Source: Paracoccaceae bacterium (GTDB lineage: Bacteria; Pseudomonadota; Alphaproteobacteria; Rhodobacterales; Rhodobacteraceae). From it: a stretch of 45,840 bases of DNA. Below the pieces are notes generated by a model. It did no database searches. It had not been told where the DNA came from and worked only from the letters and a program-made list of their open reading frames with translations. Location of the stretch: assembly GCA_902631295.1 (NCBI GenBank), contig CACOXV010000015.1, positions 1-45,840 of the forward strand, written 5' to 3'. The position numbers and the translations under genes were made by a program. This document shows, piece by piece, positions 36,031 to 44,697 of the stretch (position 1 is the first letter of the stretch; every line of letters starts with the position of its first letter).

Positions 36031-36951
36031 TTAATCTTCTAGGTTAGGAAGCTTTATTTCTGGACTTTTTTTATTGATACAGACTAGACCAAATACCACT
36101 AAAAATGCGGCTAGAATAAAAGAAAAATCTAATGTCTCATCTAGTAATAGCCAACCAAAAAATATTGTAAAAATAGGACTTAAAAAAGAGAAACTTGCAA
36201 CGCTGGCTGCTGGATAAACAGACACTAACCACAGCCAAAATAAGAAACCACCTGCAACAACAACTATGCTCTGAAAAAATAATCCCCAAAGGTGGAGCAT
36301 TTGAAAATCTCTTACCAAATCACCAAAAAACAGAGATACTATTAATAAAATTGGGCCAGAGATCAGTAACATCCATACAAGTTGCATTTCTGGAGGTACT
36401 TCTTTGAATTTTGTGCCCTTTGCGAGATAGATGAGCATAGCCCACAGAATTGCCGCCATTATGGCTAGAAAATCTCCGATAAGTTGCCAATTGTGAATAG
36501 AAATCGGTTCCTGATTATCTGAGATGGCAAGTGCCACACCTGCAAAAGCAAAAATTAATCCGAGGGCTTTGAAAAAACTTAGCTTTTCGTTTGGGAGAAA
36601 AAAATGACCTATAGCTGTGATCCAGATTGGCATGGAATAATAAAGTATTGAGTTGCGTGTCACAGTTGTAAAATCGAGAGCCAAAAACAAAAATAGAAAT
36701 TCTAAGGCAAAAACTACTCCGGCTAGTATTGATATACCCAATGTCGTCCTTGAAAAAGACATCTTTTTATTCGTGATTTTAAAGTAAATTACCAAAATAA
36801 TGAAAGCTATCATGGATCGCAATCCTGCAAAAAAGACTGGGTTGAGCCCAGTATTAACAACCTTAATAACTACATGATTTATTCCCAATAATGCAGAAAG
36901 GGCTATCAAAGCTATCGTCCCATAAAGATCGATGTGGTCTTTTTTTTTCAA
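36031..36951 (-). CDS. DMT superfamily permease (EamA domains)
   Basis: Inner-membrane protein of 306 residues with about ten helices in two EamA repeats: first LIALSALLGINHVVIKVVN, second ending LLLDETLDFSFILAAFLVVFG. Substrate unknown. The start is TTG at 36951 (MKKKDHIDLYG), with only a weak AAAGA site upstream. A small Lrp-like remnant lies directly upstream on the same strand; EamA exporters often pair with Lrp/AsnC regulators, so this permease may have lost its regulator. Third EamA protein of the window. Confidence 0.83.
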   Translation of the reverse strand: MKKKDHIDLYGTIALIALSALLGINHVVIKVVNTGLNPVFFAGLRSMIAFIILVIYFKITNKKMSFSRTTLGISILAGVVFALEFLFLFLALDFTTVTRNSILYYSMPIWITAIGHFFLPNEKLSFFKALGLIFAFAGVALAISDNQEPISIHNWQLIGDFLAIMAAILWAMLIYLAKGTKFKEVPPEMQLVWMLLISGPILLIVSLFFGDLVRDFQMLHLWGLFFQSIVVVAGGFLFWLWLVSVYPAASVASFSFLSPIFTIFFGWLLLDETLDFSFILAAFLVVFGLVCINKKSPEIKLPNLED

Positions 36952-36975
36952 ATAATTATCTTTTTATTCGAGTTT

Positions 36976-37173
36976 CTATTTCGCAAAGCTTCTAACCAAA
37001 ACATGATTTTTAACAACTTGCAAACTACTCATTGTTTCTATTTTTCGCAACAAAAGCTCAAGCACAATCTTGTATCGACTAGTTAGTATGAAACACTCCA
37101 TTAGTTGGGGACGCGTCTGTTCCATTTTGTACAGTGGAGGATCGTTTAGCGAACAACACATAAAATCAAGCAC
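36976..37173 (-). pseudogene. Possible remnant of an Lrp/AsnC-type regulator
   Basis: A 65-residue minus frame ends QLMECFILTSRYKIVLELL ... VVKNHVLVRSFAK, which recalls the ligand-binding domain of Lrp/AsnC proteins (ECY/H-x-VTG-x-YDYLL ... PGVxxTxTxxVL) with about 15 residues missing. No HTH part is readable upstream; stops intervene. Position beside an amino-acid-exporter-type gene fits. The match is by eye and weak; it may be chance. Confidence 0.2.
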
Positions 37174-37324
37174 CGTCCAATAGTATCCGCATATAGTACT
37201 ACTATTCTGGATTCGCCATCATAAGAAAAGGTTAAGCAAAAATTAAAATACCAATAATAACTGCTTTCTTTTGACATTTACTATGAAAAATTACTATGCT
37301 TTACCTCTTTCGGGAGATCAAGAA

Positions 37325-37990
37325 ATGCGTTGTCTATTTAGTCTACTAGCAGTAATAACTTTGTCCGCATGTAACTTTAACGTTACCCCGACATTCTATG
37401 TTAGAGACGTTCAAGATGTAATCTCGGATAATCAACCTATAGATATTCCAATCTTTTTAAAAATACCTGCGTCTGATGTCGATAGTTGTAATTCTGAGAT
37501 TGGTCAGGTGCTCGGGATTTTGACGACGCATGGCATGAACGGCACCCTGTTATCTTGCAGTACAGACGAAGATAACTTTTTTGCAGTTGCAAATGTGGAA
37601 TTTACAGCAAGTTTAGTTCCGTCAAAATTTTCGCAGGCAGATAATTTTACAGGTATAGTTGCGCTAATTGTTGAGGAGGCAGAGGGTGGCGTTTATTACT
37701 TAAATCTGCAAGCTAATCCAAAATTACCAAAGGCAATTAGCGATATTGAAAACGCTCTCTTTTTTGCCACTTTAGATGCTTCACAGGTTGGTTTCGTAAT
37801 TACGATTAACAACGATACTCGGCGACCAATTGATTTAAATATTTACGATAGTTTTGTTAATGGAATTCCGACTGACTATGGTACTTTTGAGGTCGGACCA
37901 CGCTCTGAGCTCGAAATACGTTCATCCGATGTTGGAGCAAATCTATTTTTTGATCGTGGTTGGTTCGGTGTTGCAGACTTTGAGATTTAA
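37325..37990 (+). CDS. Putative lipoprotein, unknown function
   Basis: 221 residues from ATG 37325, chosen over an upstream in-frame start at 37271 because GGGAGA precedes it by 7-8 bases and it gives a clean signal peptide MRCLFSLLAVITLSAC with lipobox LSAC. The mature part FNVTPTFYVRDVQDVISD, then paired cysteines (SCNSEIG, LLSCSTDED), is beta-rich with an acidic character and no membrane helix. It recalls a small group of uncharacterised marine/phage lipoproteins (DUF7424-like), from memory only. Likely anchored in the inner or outer membrane facing the periplasm. It stands alone. Confidence 0.75.
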   Translation: MRCLFSLLAVITLSACNFNVTPTFYVRDVQDVISDNQPIDIPIFLKIPASDVDSCNSEIGQVLGILTTHGMNGTLLSCSTDEDNFFAVANVEFTASLVPSKFSQADNFTGIVALIVEEAEGGVYYLNLQANPKLPKAISDIENALFFATLDASQVGFVITINNDTRRPIDLNIYDSFVNGIPTDYGTFEVGPRSELEIRSSDVGANLFFDRGWFGVADFEI

Positions 37991-38146
37991 TTTAATCGCC
38001 AGGTCAGCTTCTTAGTTATAGCTCAGATTTGCTTGCAACTAATGGCTGCGCCAGGTTGATCTAAACCAAATCTCTGGGAAAGAAGTTAGTTGGATACTAC
38101 ATCACGCTAAATTGAATGATTTTCGAAATTTATTAGAAGCTGCTCT

Positions 38147-38743
38147 ATGATCACTTTTGCAATTGTTTCATTTCTAATGTTCGCAACTCCTGGGCCTGGA
38201 GTTTTGTCGCTTGCCGGCGTTGGCGCCGCATTTGGTTGGCGGCAAGGATTTTTGTACATGGCGGGTTTATTTGTTGGCCACCTACTTGTAAGTTTAGCAG
38301 TAATCACCGGCTTATCAGCAATTATTTTGGCTGAGCCAGTTGTGCGTACAATACTATTATTTAGCTCAGCAGGTTATCTTGGATATCTAGCTTTTCGTAT
38401 AGCTCTAGCTGGTTCAAAAATTGCATTTATTGAGATTCTAAGAGCGCCTGGGTTCGTGGCTGGCATGTCGCTACAATTCATAAATCCTAAAGCATATGCT
38501 GTTCATACAACCTTTTTTACGGGTTTCGCATTCCATCCTGGTAGTTTTGCAGTTGAGATCAGTCTGAAACTTGTCATACTAAATACAACTTGGCTCCTTT
38601 TACATACACTCTGGCTTTATATGGGGTACAGGCTTCATGAGTTACAGCTATCATCAAAGGTGCAAAACTGGATCAACATATTTATGGCACTTTGCCTATG
38701 TTTGGTTATTAGCCTTTCTGTTAACTCTATTTTAAAAGTCTAA
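38147..38743 (+). CDS. LysE/RhtB family exporter
   Basis: Inner-membrane amino-acid exporter of 198 residues, about six helices. The N-terminus VSFLMFATPGPGVLSLAGVGAAFG carries the RhtB-type PGP motif after the first helix, and FINPKAYAVHTTFF is the second conserved loop (NPK). RhtB-branch relatives export homoserine, threonine or leucine; substrate is not determined by these motifs. ATG 38147 has only a weak site. It converges with the YczE-like gene 17 bases away. It belongs to a different LysE branch from the gene at 7444. Confidence 0.86.
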   Translation: MITFAIVSFLMFATPGPGVLSLAGVGAAFGWRQGFLYMAGLFVGHLLVSLAVITGLSAIILAEPVVRTILLFSSAGYLGYLAFRIALAGSKIAFIEILRAPGFVAGMSLQFINPKAYAVHTTFFTGFAFHPGSFAVEISLKLVILNTTWLLLHTLWLYMGYRLHELQLSSKVQNWINIFMALCLCLVISLSVNSILKV

Positions 38744-38759
38744 TTAGCACTCCGAAGCA

Positions 38760-39437
38760 TTACTGAATAGCATTATGATTGGAGCGATCGGCGAAGCAAA
38801 ATTTTAGAAATGACATTGATGTAGCAACACATGGTCCAATTCCAAACGCAAATATTAAAGTCCCTAATCCTACTACACCGCCAAGTGACCAACCAACAAA
38901 AACTACAGAGACCTCAATTATACCACGAACAGTGGCTAGTGGGAGGCCAGTTTTCCTTTGAAGTCCTGTCATTAGACCATCTCTGGGTCCAGGTCCTAAG
39001 TTAGCAATTAGATATATACCCCCACCAATTCCCGTAATTAAAACACCGAGCGCTGCCTCAGCAATTTGCAGAGCCGGATTATCGAATACTGGTAAGTACG
39101 GTGCTGATAGATCGAGGACAAACGAAATTATGATTATATTTAGTATAGTACCAACACCAGGTTTCTGACGTAAAGGGATCCATAAAAGCAAAACAAAGAA
39201 ACTGATTGTGAATGTCGAAAAGCCAATGCTCCAGTCGGTAACTTTAGAAAAGCCTTGTGCAAAGACAGTCCAAGGACTTACACCGGCTCCGGAAGCAACT
39301 AGCAATGCTTCGCCTAATCCAAATAACAATAAACCGATAGCCAACATAAACACTGACATAAGTGGGGGCTTTAATATTAAAGGATTAGGGGAAGTCCAAA
39401 AAAGATTGGGAACTGATTTTATTTTTAGAAATTGCAA
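38760..39437 (-). CDS. YczE/YyaS/YitT family membrane protein
   Basis: Polytopic membrane protein of 225 residues with about six helices. The first conserved helix FMLAIGLLLFGLGEALLVASGAGVSPW and the late GIYLIANLGPGPRDGLMTGL, with TGLPLATVRGIIEVSVV, are the YczE/DUF6198-type signature. Function of the family is unknown (some members affect surfactin synthesis in Bacillus). The longest frame starts with TTG at 39437; ATG 39359 (MSVFMLAIG) gives a more usual N-terminus but neither has a good Shine-Dalgarno. Convergent with the LysE gene. Confidence 0.8.
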   Translation of the reverse strand: MQFLKIKSVPNLFWTSPNPLILKPPLMSVFMLAIGLLLFGLGEALLVASGAGVSPWTVFAQGFSKVTDWSIGFSTFTISFFVLLLWIPLRQKPGVGTILNIIIISFVLDLSAPYLPVFDNPALQIAEAALGVLITGIGGGIYLIANLGPGPRDGLMTGLQRKTGLPLATVRGIIEVSVVFVGWSLGGVVGLGTLIFAFGIGPCVATSMSFLKFCFADRSNHNAIQ

Positions 39438-39771
39438 AATTTAAGCCATTTTTATTTGTTTCTACTACTCTTCTCAACGTTAGGGGCAAAACTCAAGGAC
39501 TTCTAAATATTGGAATAGAAAAGTAGCAGAAATACTATTTTCGTTTATCCACGATCCGGAGAGTTTCGTTTTATCTAACAGCACTGGTTAACGATCGCTA
39601 CGCTGTGCGGGTATGTTTCTATCTACTATCAGCTAAACCTGCTTACTATCTGTCGGATAGAATCAGCAATCGTTTATTTTATGGAGAATTTCAGTTAAAT
39701 CTGCTTAAATTGTGCTGGTAACCTGTATTGAAAGATTTGCATATTTACTGAAAGAATAGGGGTCAAAACAA
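39438..39771. other. Gene-free spacer before the PfkB kinase gene
   Basis: About 330 bases with no credible ORF. It holds one TTATCCACG near 39545 (single DnaA-box-like site, not a cluster) and should hold the promoters of the divergent YczE and kinase genes. Confidence 0.4.
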
Positions 39772-40701
39772 ATGATTTTGGTTGGTGGTGAAAATCTAAT
39801 GGATATGATCCAGGTCAAAAACCAGTATCAGCATGCCTTATTTAAGGCTATTCCTGGAGGATCTCCTTATAATTTGGCTCTGGCCGCTGGCAGGCAAGGG
39901 GTGCGAGTGGGTTATATCACCCCAATTTCAGAGGATTCTAACGGCGATCAGTTAGTGGCAAACCTTCTCGGTTCAAATGTTCAATTGCTTGGGCCAAGAG
40001 TGCCAGAACCCACGTCATTGGCAATGGTGAGTATTGAAGGTGGGACCCCTTCATATGCGTTTTACAGGGAAGGAACAGCAGAACGGCTAGTGAATTTGGA
40101 CAAGCTTACTAAAAGTTTGACTGATGATGTGGCCATTTTTCATATTGGCTCACTTGCACTGACCGGTGGGTCGGATGCGTTCGTCTGGGAGCAATTCGTG
40201 CGCAAAGCAATGGACAAAGGCGTCAAGGTATCTCTTGACCCTAATGTGAGACCATCGCTCGTTGCAGAACCTGATCTTTATCGGCAGCGAATAAAACGGC
40301 TAATGACTAAAGTTGATATCTTAAAATTGAGTGACGAGGATCTTCTTTGGCTTTTTAATGACAATAATGACGAAAGCAGTGCACTTTCAGAATTAAGGGC
40401 AATAACAAATGCGGAACTACTTATTTTAACTCAAGGATCTAAGGGTTCTTCAGTATGGCATAATGATAAATGGTACGAAGCAGCAGCATATCCGGTAGAC
40501 AATTTATCCGATACAGTCGGAGCGGGCGATACTTTCATGGCATCGGTTCTAGTGTGGTTAACTAAAAATGAAAATATGAAGCGATTGGGTATTCTTGAGC
40601 TCAAAGAAAAACAAGATTTGCAATATTACGCAAGCAAGGCTGCATCCTTCAATTGTAAAAAGCAAGGTTGCAATCCGCCTTGGGAGAATGAGCTTCTATA
40701 A
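39772..40701 (+). CDS. PfkB-family carbohydrate kinase (fructokinase-like)
   Basis: ATP-dependent sugar kinase of the ribokinase fold, 309 residues. Motifs: PGGSPYNLALAAGRQGVRVGY (PfkB signature 1 region), VSLDPNVRPSL and the C-terminal catalytic DTVGAGDTFMASVL, whose second Asp is the general base. The first strand LVGGENLMDMI is typical of fructokinase/2-keto-3-deoxygluconate kinase relatives. Start ATG 39772 has AGGGG about 8 bases upstream. No sugar transporter is adjacent, so the sugar is unknown; fructokinase is the closest guess. Confidence 0.87.
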   Translation: MILVGGENLMDMIQVKNQYQHALFKAIPGGSPYNLALAAGRQGVRVGYITPISEDSNGDQLVANLLGSNVQLLGPRVPEPTSLAMVSIEGGTPSYAFYREGTAERLVNLDKLTKSLTDDVAIFHIGSLALTGGSDAFVWEQFVRKAMDKGVKVSLDPNVRPSLVAEPDLYRQRIKRLMTKVDILKLSDEDLLWLFNDNNDESSALSELRAITNAELLILTQGSKGSSVWHNDKWYEAAAYPVDNLSDTVGAGDTFMASVLVWLTKNENMKRLGILELKEKQDLQYYASKAASFNCKKQGCNPPWENELL

Positions 40702-40705
40702 GGTG

Positions 40706-40725
40706 TCTTATCATTAAGATTTTTT
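40706..40725 (+). terminator. Weak terminator after the PfkB kinase
   Basis: A short stem TCTTA/TAAGA with loop TCAT is followed by TTTTTT then ATTT. The five-pair AT-rich stem is weak but is placed right after the stop codon and before the pirin gene. Confidence 0.35.
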
Positions 40726-40820
40726 ATTTAGTCACATTGCTGATATCAAAAATTACTTCGACCGTTTATTTTTGATAAAACGCACTACATATCCTAAAGA
40801 ACAATTAAAAGGTAAATTTT

Positions 40821-41735
40821 ATGTCTTTGAGACCTGCAATTTCGACTGAGAAGGCTATGCCTGCAATAGAGGGTGCTGGTGTCCATTTACATAGAGCATT
40901 TGGTTTTCATGATCCAGAGGCGAGTGATCCTTTTCTGCTTTTTGATGATTTTCGTAACGATAAGCCTGAGGCATATTCGCGTGGATTTCCATGGCATCCG
41001 CATCGTGGCATCGAAACAATTACCTACGTCTTGAATGGAACTGTCGAGCATAGTGACAGCTTAGGTAATACCGGTAGCTTAAAAGCAGGTGACGTGCAGT
41101 GGATGACCGCTGGGTCAGGTATTATGCACCAAGAAATGCCCAGTGGTAATGCCAAGGGTCAGATGCATGGGTTTCAACTATGGGCAAATTTACCAGGTAG
41201 CCTAAAGATGACATCGCCTCGATACCAAGATGTTGGTGCAAAAGAAATTCCGGAAATTATTGATGATGATGGAACTCGAGTTCGGGTAATAACAGGATCA
41301 TTCTGGGGGCGAACTGGTCCCGTTGATGGAATTGCCGCAGATCCCCTATATCTGGATATAAGCGTACCTGCGGGCCGCAGGAAATCGTTGAAAGTTGATA
41401 CATACCGTAGCACGTTTGCTTATATTTTCGAAGGATCTGGTAAATTTGCCGATGCTTCTGATCCACAAGGTGTTTTGCTTGAAAAAGAAGTTTTCGGTGA
41501 GGAACTGAATATTCGCGATCTATCTGGTAATCGAACTTTGGTACGCTTCGGGACTGGTGATGAGATAGTCGTTAGGGCAGGTATTGAAGGGATGCGATTC
41601 TTACTGGTAGCAGGCTCACCCATTCGTGAACCGGTAGCTTGGCATGGTCCCATTGTAATGAATACAAAAGAAGAGTTACAACAGGCTTTTAATGACCTGC
41701 GTAATAATAAATTTGTCAAACCTACAGACCATTGA
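40821..41735 (+). CDS. Pirin family protein
   Basis: Bicupin metal protein, 304 residues; some members have quercetinase activity, others bind partner enzymes. The N-terminal cupin shows HPHRGIETITYVLNGTVEHSD and GDVQWMTAGSGIMHQEMP, providing the three His and one Glu that bind iron. The C-terminal pirin domain (about 170-285) is intact. The gene is 15 bases before the glutathionyl-hydroquinone reductase gene, a coupling that suggests a shared redox or quinone-stress role. A site AAAAGG precedes ATG 40821. Confidence 0.92.
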   Translation: MSLRPAISTEKAMPAIEGAGVHLHRAFGFHDPEASDPFLLFDDFRNDKPEAYSRGFPWHPHRGIETITYVLNGTVEHSDSLGNTGSLKAGDVQWMTAGSGIMHQEMPSGNAKGQMHGFQLWANLPGSLKMTSPRYQDVGAKEIPEIIDDDGTRVRVITGSFWGRTGPVDGIAADPLYLDISVPAGRRKSLKVDTYRSTFAYIFEGSGKFADASDPQGVLLEKEVFGEELNIRDLSGNRTLVRFGTGDEIVVRAGIEGMRFLLVAGSPIREPVAWHGPIVMNTKEELQQAFNDLRNNKFVKPTDH

Positions 41736-41750
41736 AGTAAGGAAAAATCA

Positions 41751-42722
41751 ATGGGATTACTGCAAGACGGCAACTGGGTTGACCAGTGGTATGACACAAA
41801 AGCTTCCGACGGACATTTCGTGCGAAAGTCTTCTCAGTTTCGAAACTGGGTGACACCAGAGGGTGATGCAGGACCTACAGGTATAGGTGGGTTCAAGGCT
41901 GAGGCAGGACGTTATCATTTGTATGTATCGTTGGCGTGCCCCTGGGCGCATCGGACATTAATTTTCCGAACACTCAAGGGTTTGAAGGATATAATATCAT
42001 TGTCCGTAGTCCATTGGCACATGGCAGAGAATGGTTGGACTTTTCAAGCTGGTGATGGTGTTATTTCGGATAGTGTAAATGGCGCTGAATTCATGCACGA
42101 AGTCTATACACACGCTGAGCCCAAATACTCTGGTCGTGTTACTGTGCCTGTCTTGTGGGATAAAAAAACAGGAACTATTGTTTCCAATGAATCTTCTGAA
42201 ATCATACGCATGTTAAATTCTGCTTTTGATGGAGTAGGGGCACGGGCTGGAGATTATTACCCAAAAGCCTTACGCGTGCAAATTGATGAGGTGAACGATA
42301 GGATTTATAACACCCTCAATGATGGTGTGTATCGCTGTGGATTTGCTTCAGCTCAAGCAGCCTACGAAGCAGCGCTTACTCCATTATTTGATACTCTTGA
42401 CTGGCTTGAAGCTAAGTTAGCAAAAACGCGTTACCTTACTGGCCCTTTCATTACTGAAGCAGATTGGCGACTTTTCCCAACTCTTATTCGCTTTGATCCG
42501 GTTTATGTAGGTCATTTTAAATGTAATTTACGGCGCATAATTGATTATCCAAATCTCTCAAATTACCTGCGTGACCTATACCAGCAGCCAGGGATCGAAG
42601 AGACCGTTAATATGCAGCATATTAAAGAGCATTATTACGGCAGTCATGAGACGATTAACCCGTCAAGGGTTGTGCCAATGGGGCCTGATATTGATTTGAC
42701 CCATCCACACAATAGGATCTAG
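41751..42722 (+). CDS. Glutathionyl-hydroquinone reductase (YqjG/ECM4 family)
   Basis: Xi-class glutathione transferase that reduces glutathionyl-hydroquinones to hydroquinones using a second glutathione. 323 residues. Catalytic Cys63 sits in SLACPWAHRTL, at exactly the E. coli YqjG position. Other signs: a long N-terminal lead (NWVDQWYDTKASDGHFVRK), VPVLWDKKTGTIVSNESSEI (glutathione-site segment) and GPFITEADWRLFPTLIRFDPVY in the C-terminal helical domain. AAGGAA lies six bases before ATG. Probably co-transcribed with pirin. Confidence 0.95.
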   Translation: MGLLQDGNWVDQWYDTKASDGHFVRKSSQFRNWVTPEGDAGPTGIGGFKAEAGRYHLYVSLACPWAHRTLIFRTLKGLKDIISLSVVHWHMAENGWTFQAGDGVISDSVNGAEFMHEVYTHAEPKYSGRVTVPVLWDKKTGTIVSNESSEIIRMLNSAFDGVGARAGDYYPKALRVQIDEVNDRIYNTLNDGVYRCGFASAQAAYEAALTPLFDTLDWLEAKLAKTRYLTGPFITEADWRLFPTLIRFDPVYVGHFKCNLRRIIDYPNLSNYLRDLYQQPGIEETVNMQHIKEHYYGSHETINPSRVVPMGPDIDLTHPHNRI

Positions 42723-42857
42723 ATTTCAGTGATGCGGCTTCTAGGATCAGGTTAGAGGCTTAACATATACAAGTCCATACCGTCAATTTTACTTATCTTG
42801 ATTAATTATTTATGGTGCAATGGAGGGCTAAGTTTTGATAGAACAATGGGAGCTAGT

Positions 42858-43244
42858 ATGAGCATTTTTGATGAAGACTTATTCGTAAAAGGACTTGAAC
42901 AGCGAAAATCAACCTTGGGTGCAAGCTATGTGGAAAGTAACCTCGAGGCTGCAAACGATTTTACTCGTCCTTTTCAAGAAGCAATGACTGCATGGTGTTG
43001 GGGCTTTGGCTGGGGAGACGAAGTAATTCCTCCGAAGACCAGATCAATGATGAACTTAGCGATGATCGGTGCATTAGGAAAAATGCATGAGTGGGAAATT
43101 CATTGCAAGGGTGCAATAAAGAATGGTGTCAGTCCTGAAGAAATAAGAGCTATAATACACGTAATCGGTATTTATTGTGGTGTGCCCCAGGCATTAGAAT
43201 GTTTCCGAGCTGCAAAAAAAGTACTAGATGTTTTGGAAAAATGA
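42858..43244 (+). CDS. Carboxymuconolactone decarboxylase family protein
   Basis: 128 residues from ATG 42858, which has GGGAG just upstream; earlier in-frame starts are possible. Helical CMD fold: FQEAMTAWCWGFGWGDEVIPPKTRSM, then EWEIHCKGAIKNGVSPEEIRAIIHVIGIYCGVPQALE, with the His positions of PcaC-type proteins kept. PcaC decarboxylates 4-carboxymuconolactone in protocatechuate breakdown; related proteins are AhpD-like, but the CxxC pair of AhpD is not present. Lies after the glutathionyl-hydroquinone reductase gene by 135 bases. Whether it is a true PcaC is uncertain without other pca genes. Confidence 0.85.
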   Translation: MSIFDEDLFVKGLEQRKSTLGASYVESNLEAANDFTRPFQEAMTAWCWGFGWGDEVIPPKTRSMMNLAMIGALGKMHEWEIHCKGAIKNGVSPEEIRAIIHVIGIYCGVPQALECFRAAKKVLDVLEK

Positions 43245-43398
43245 TAATTAACGATGGCCAAAAATATTAAAAATTCTTTCCTTTGATTTTGTTAATTTCT
43301 AACTCTTTGTGACTATCACATTCAAATGCTTTGCCGTAAAAAACTGAAGTGCAAATTGTCTTTGGTATCAAGATTTGCACTTTAGGAGGAGTCCTTCA

Positions 43399-44601
43399 TT
43401 GCGAATTTCGACAACTGAATTTGTTGCTATAATGGCAACTTTGGTAGCAACTGTGGCTATATCAATCGATGGAATGTTACCTGCTTTAACAATAATTGCA
43501 GATGAGCTTACGCCGCTACGTCCTAACAATTCTCAAATGATATTATCGTCTTTTGTAGCCGGCATGGCGGTAGGTACATTAATTGTTGGGCCACTCTCAG
43601 ACAGTTATGGGCGAAAGCCGATTATCTACTATGGTGCCTCTTTATATATCCTAACATCAGCAGTTTGTATATTATCACAAAGTTTAGAAGTGATATTGAT
43701 CGCACGTTTCCTTCAAGGTGCTGGCGCATCTGCACCTCGTGTTGTTGCTCAAGCTTTAGTTAGAGACTTTTACCAAGGTCGCGAAATGGCTCGAATTTCA
43801 TCTTTTATAATGATTATATTCGCTCTGGTTCCGGCGATTGCACCGCTGTTGGGATCGTTTGTTATGGTTGTCTTCCAATGGCGCGCTATTTTTTTTCTAT
43901 TCATAGCATTTGTTGCCATTAGCACAATATGGATGGGGTTAAGAATAGATGAAAGTGTAACTAAGGAAAAACGTATTGAATTTAGTTTTGCACATTTGGG
44001 GTTAGCGTTCAGGGAAGTTTTATCCAATCCCATGATAATTATTGCAATTGTCACACTAGTTTTTGCTTATAGCGTACTTTTTGTTGGTATATTTCTAATC
44101 CAGCCTGTTTTCGAACAGGTATTTAAGCGTTCAGAAACCTTCCCATATTGGTTTGCATCAATAGCATTACTGGCCGCCTCCTCAAGTTATGTAAATGCTA
44201 AGCTTGTGCGTAGGCTGGGGATGCGAATGCTAACTAATATTGCTTTCAGAACTCAAGTTTGTTTGAGTACTTTAATTTTATTGGTTTTTTGGCTTGGATA
44301 TTTAGAAGTTGAATTTGGGTTTTTTTGTTTTCTGTTTTGGATGTTTAGTATTTTCTTTCAAGCTGGTTTGACCATGGGAAATCTAACAGCGCTTGCGATG
44401 GAACCTGTTGGACATATTGCTGGTACAGCTGCCAGTCTGGTTAGTGCGATTGCGACAATAGGATCTGTATTATTGGCCGCTGGTGTCGGGCAATTTTTTG
44501 ATGGGACACCCACTGCTATGATTGCTGGGGTTTCTTTGTTCGCTTTGTTAGGTGCAATCAGTGCTTACCAGCTTAAACACTATGAACGAGTTTCTGGATA
44601 A
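43399..44601 (+). CDS. MFS transporter, Bcr/CflA family
   Basis: Twelve-helix exporter, 400 residues. Start is TTG 43399 because AGGAGGAG lies nine bases upstream; the longer frame would put this site inside the gene. The first helix holds VAISIDGMLPALTIIADEL, the loop GPLSDSYGRKPIIYY is MFS motif A, and FLQGAGASAPRVVAQALVRD is the helix-4 antiporter motif of the family. Substrate unknown. It resembles but does not duplicate the exporter at 10706. It lies between the carboxymuconolactone protein and an aldo/keto reductase on the same strand. Confidence 0.87.
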   Translation: MRISTTEFVAIMATLVATVAISIDGMLPALTIIADELTPLRPNNSQMILSSFVAGMAVGTLIVGPLSDSYGRKPIIYYGASLYILTSAVCILSQSLEVILIARFLQGAGASAPRVVAQALVRDFYQGREMARISSFIMIIFALVPAIAPLLGSFVMVVFQWRAIFFLFIAFVAISTIWMGLRIDESVTKEKRIEFSFAHLGLAFREVLSNPMIIIAIVTLVFAYSVLFVGIFLIQPVFEQVFKRSETFPYWFASIALLAASSSYVNAKLVRRLGMRMLTNIAFRTQVCLSTLILLVFWLGYLEVEFGFFCFLFWMFSIFFQAGLTMGNLTALAMEPVGHIAGTAASLVSAIATIGSVLLAAGVGQFFDGTPTAMIAGVSLFALLGAISAYQLKHYERVSG

Positions 44602-44697
44602 ACCCAAAAGAAACTTGAACTTGAGCATATTCTTGTCAACTCTACAAGCATTACTATCATTGGAATTGATTGAGATTTTAAAAGGATTTTCTAATTG

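Noticed and set aside
35842-39691. 15-base repeat TTTTATGGAGAATTT at 35842 and 39677
   Set aside because: Only two AT-rich copies with different flanks; no further copies noticed, so chance is likely.
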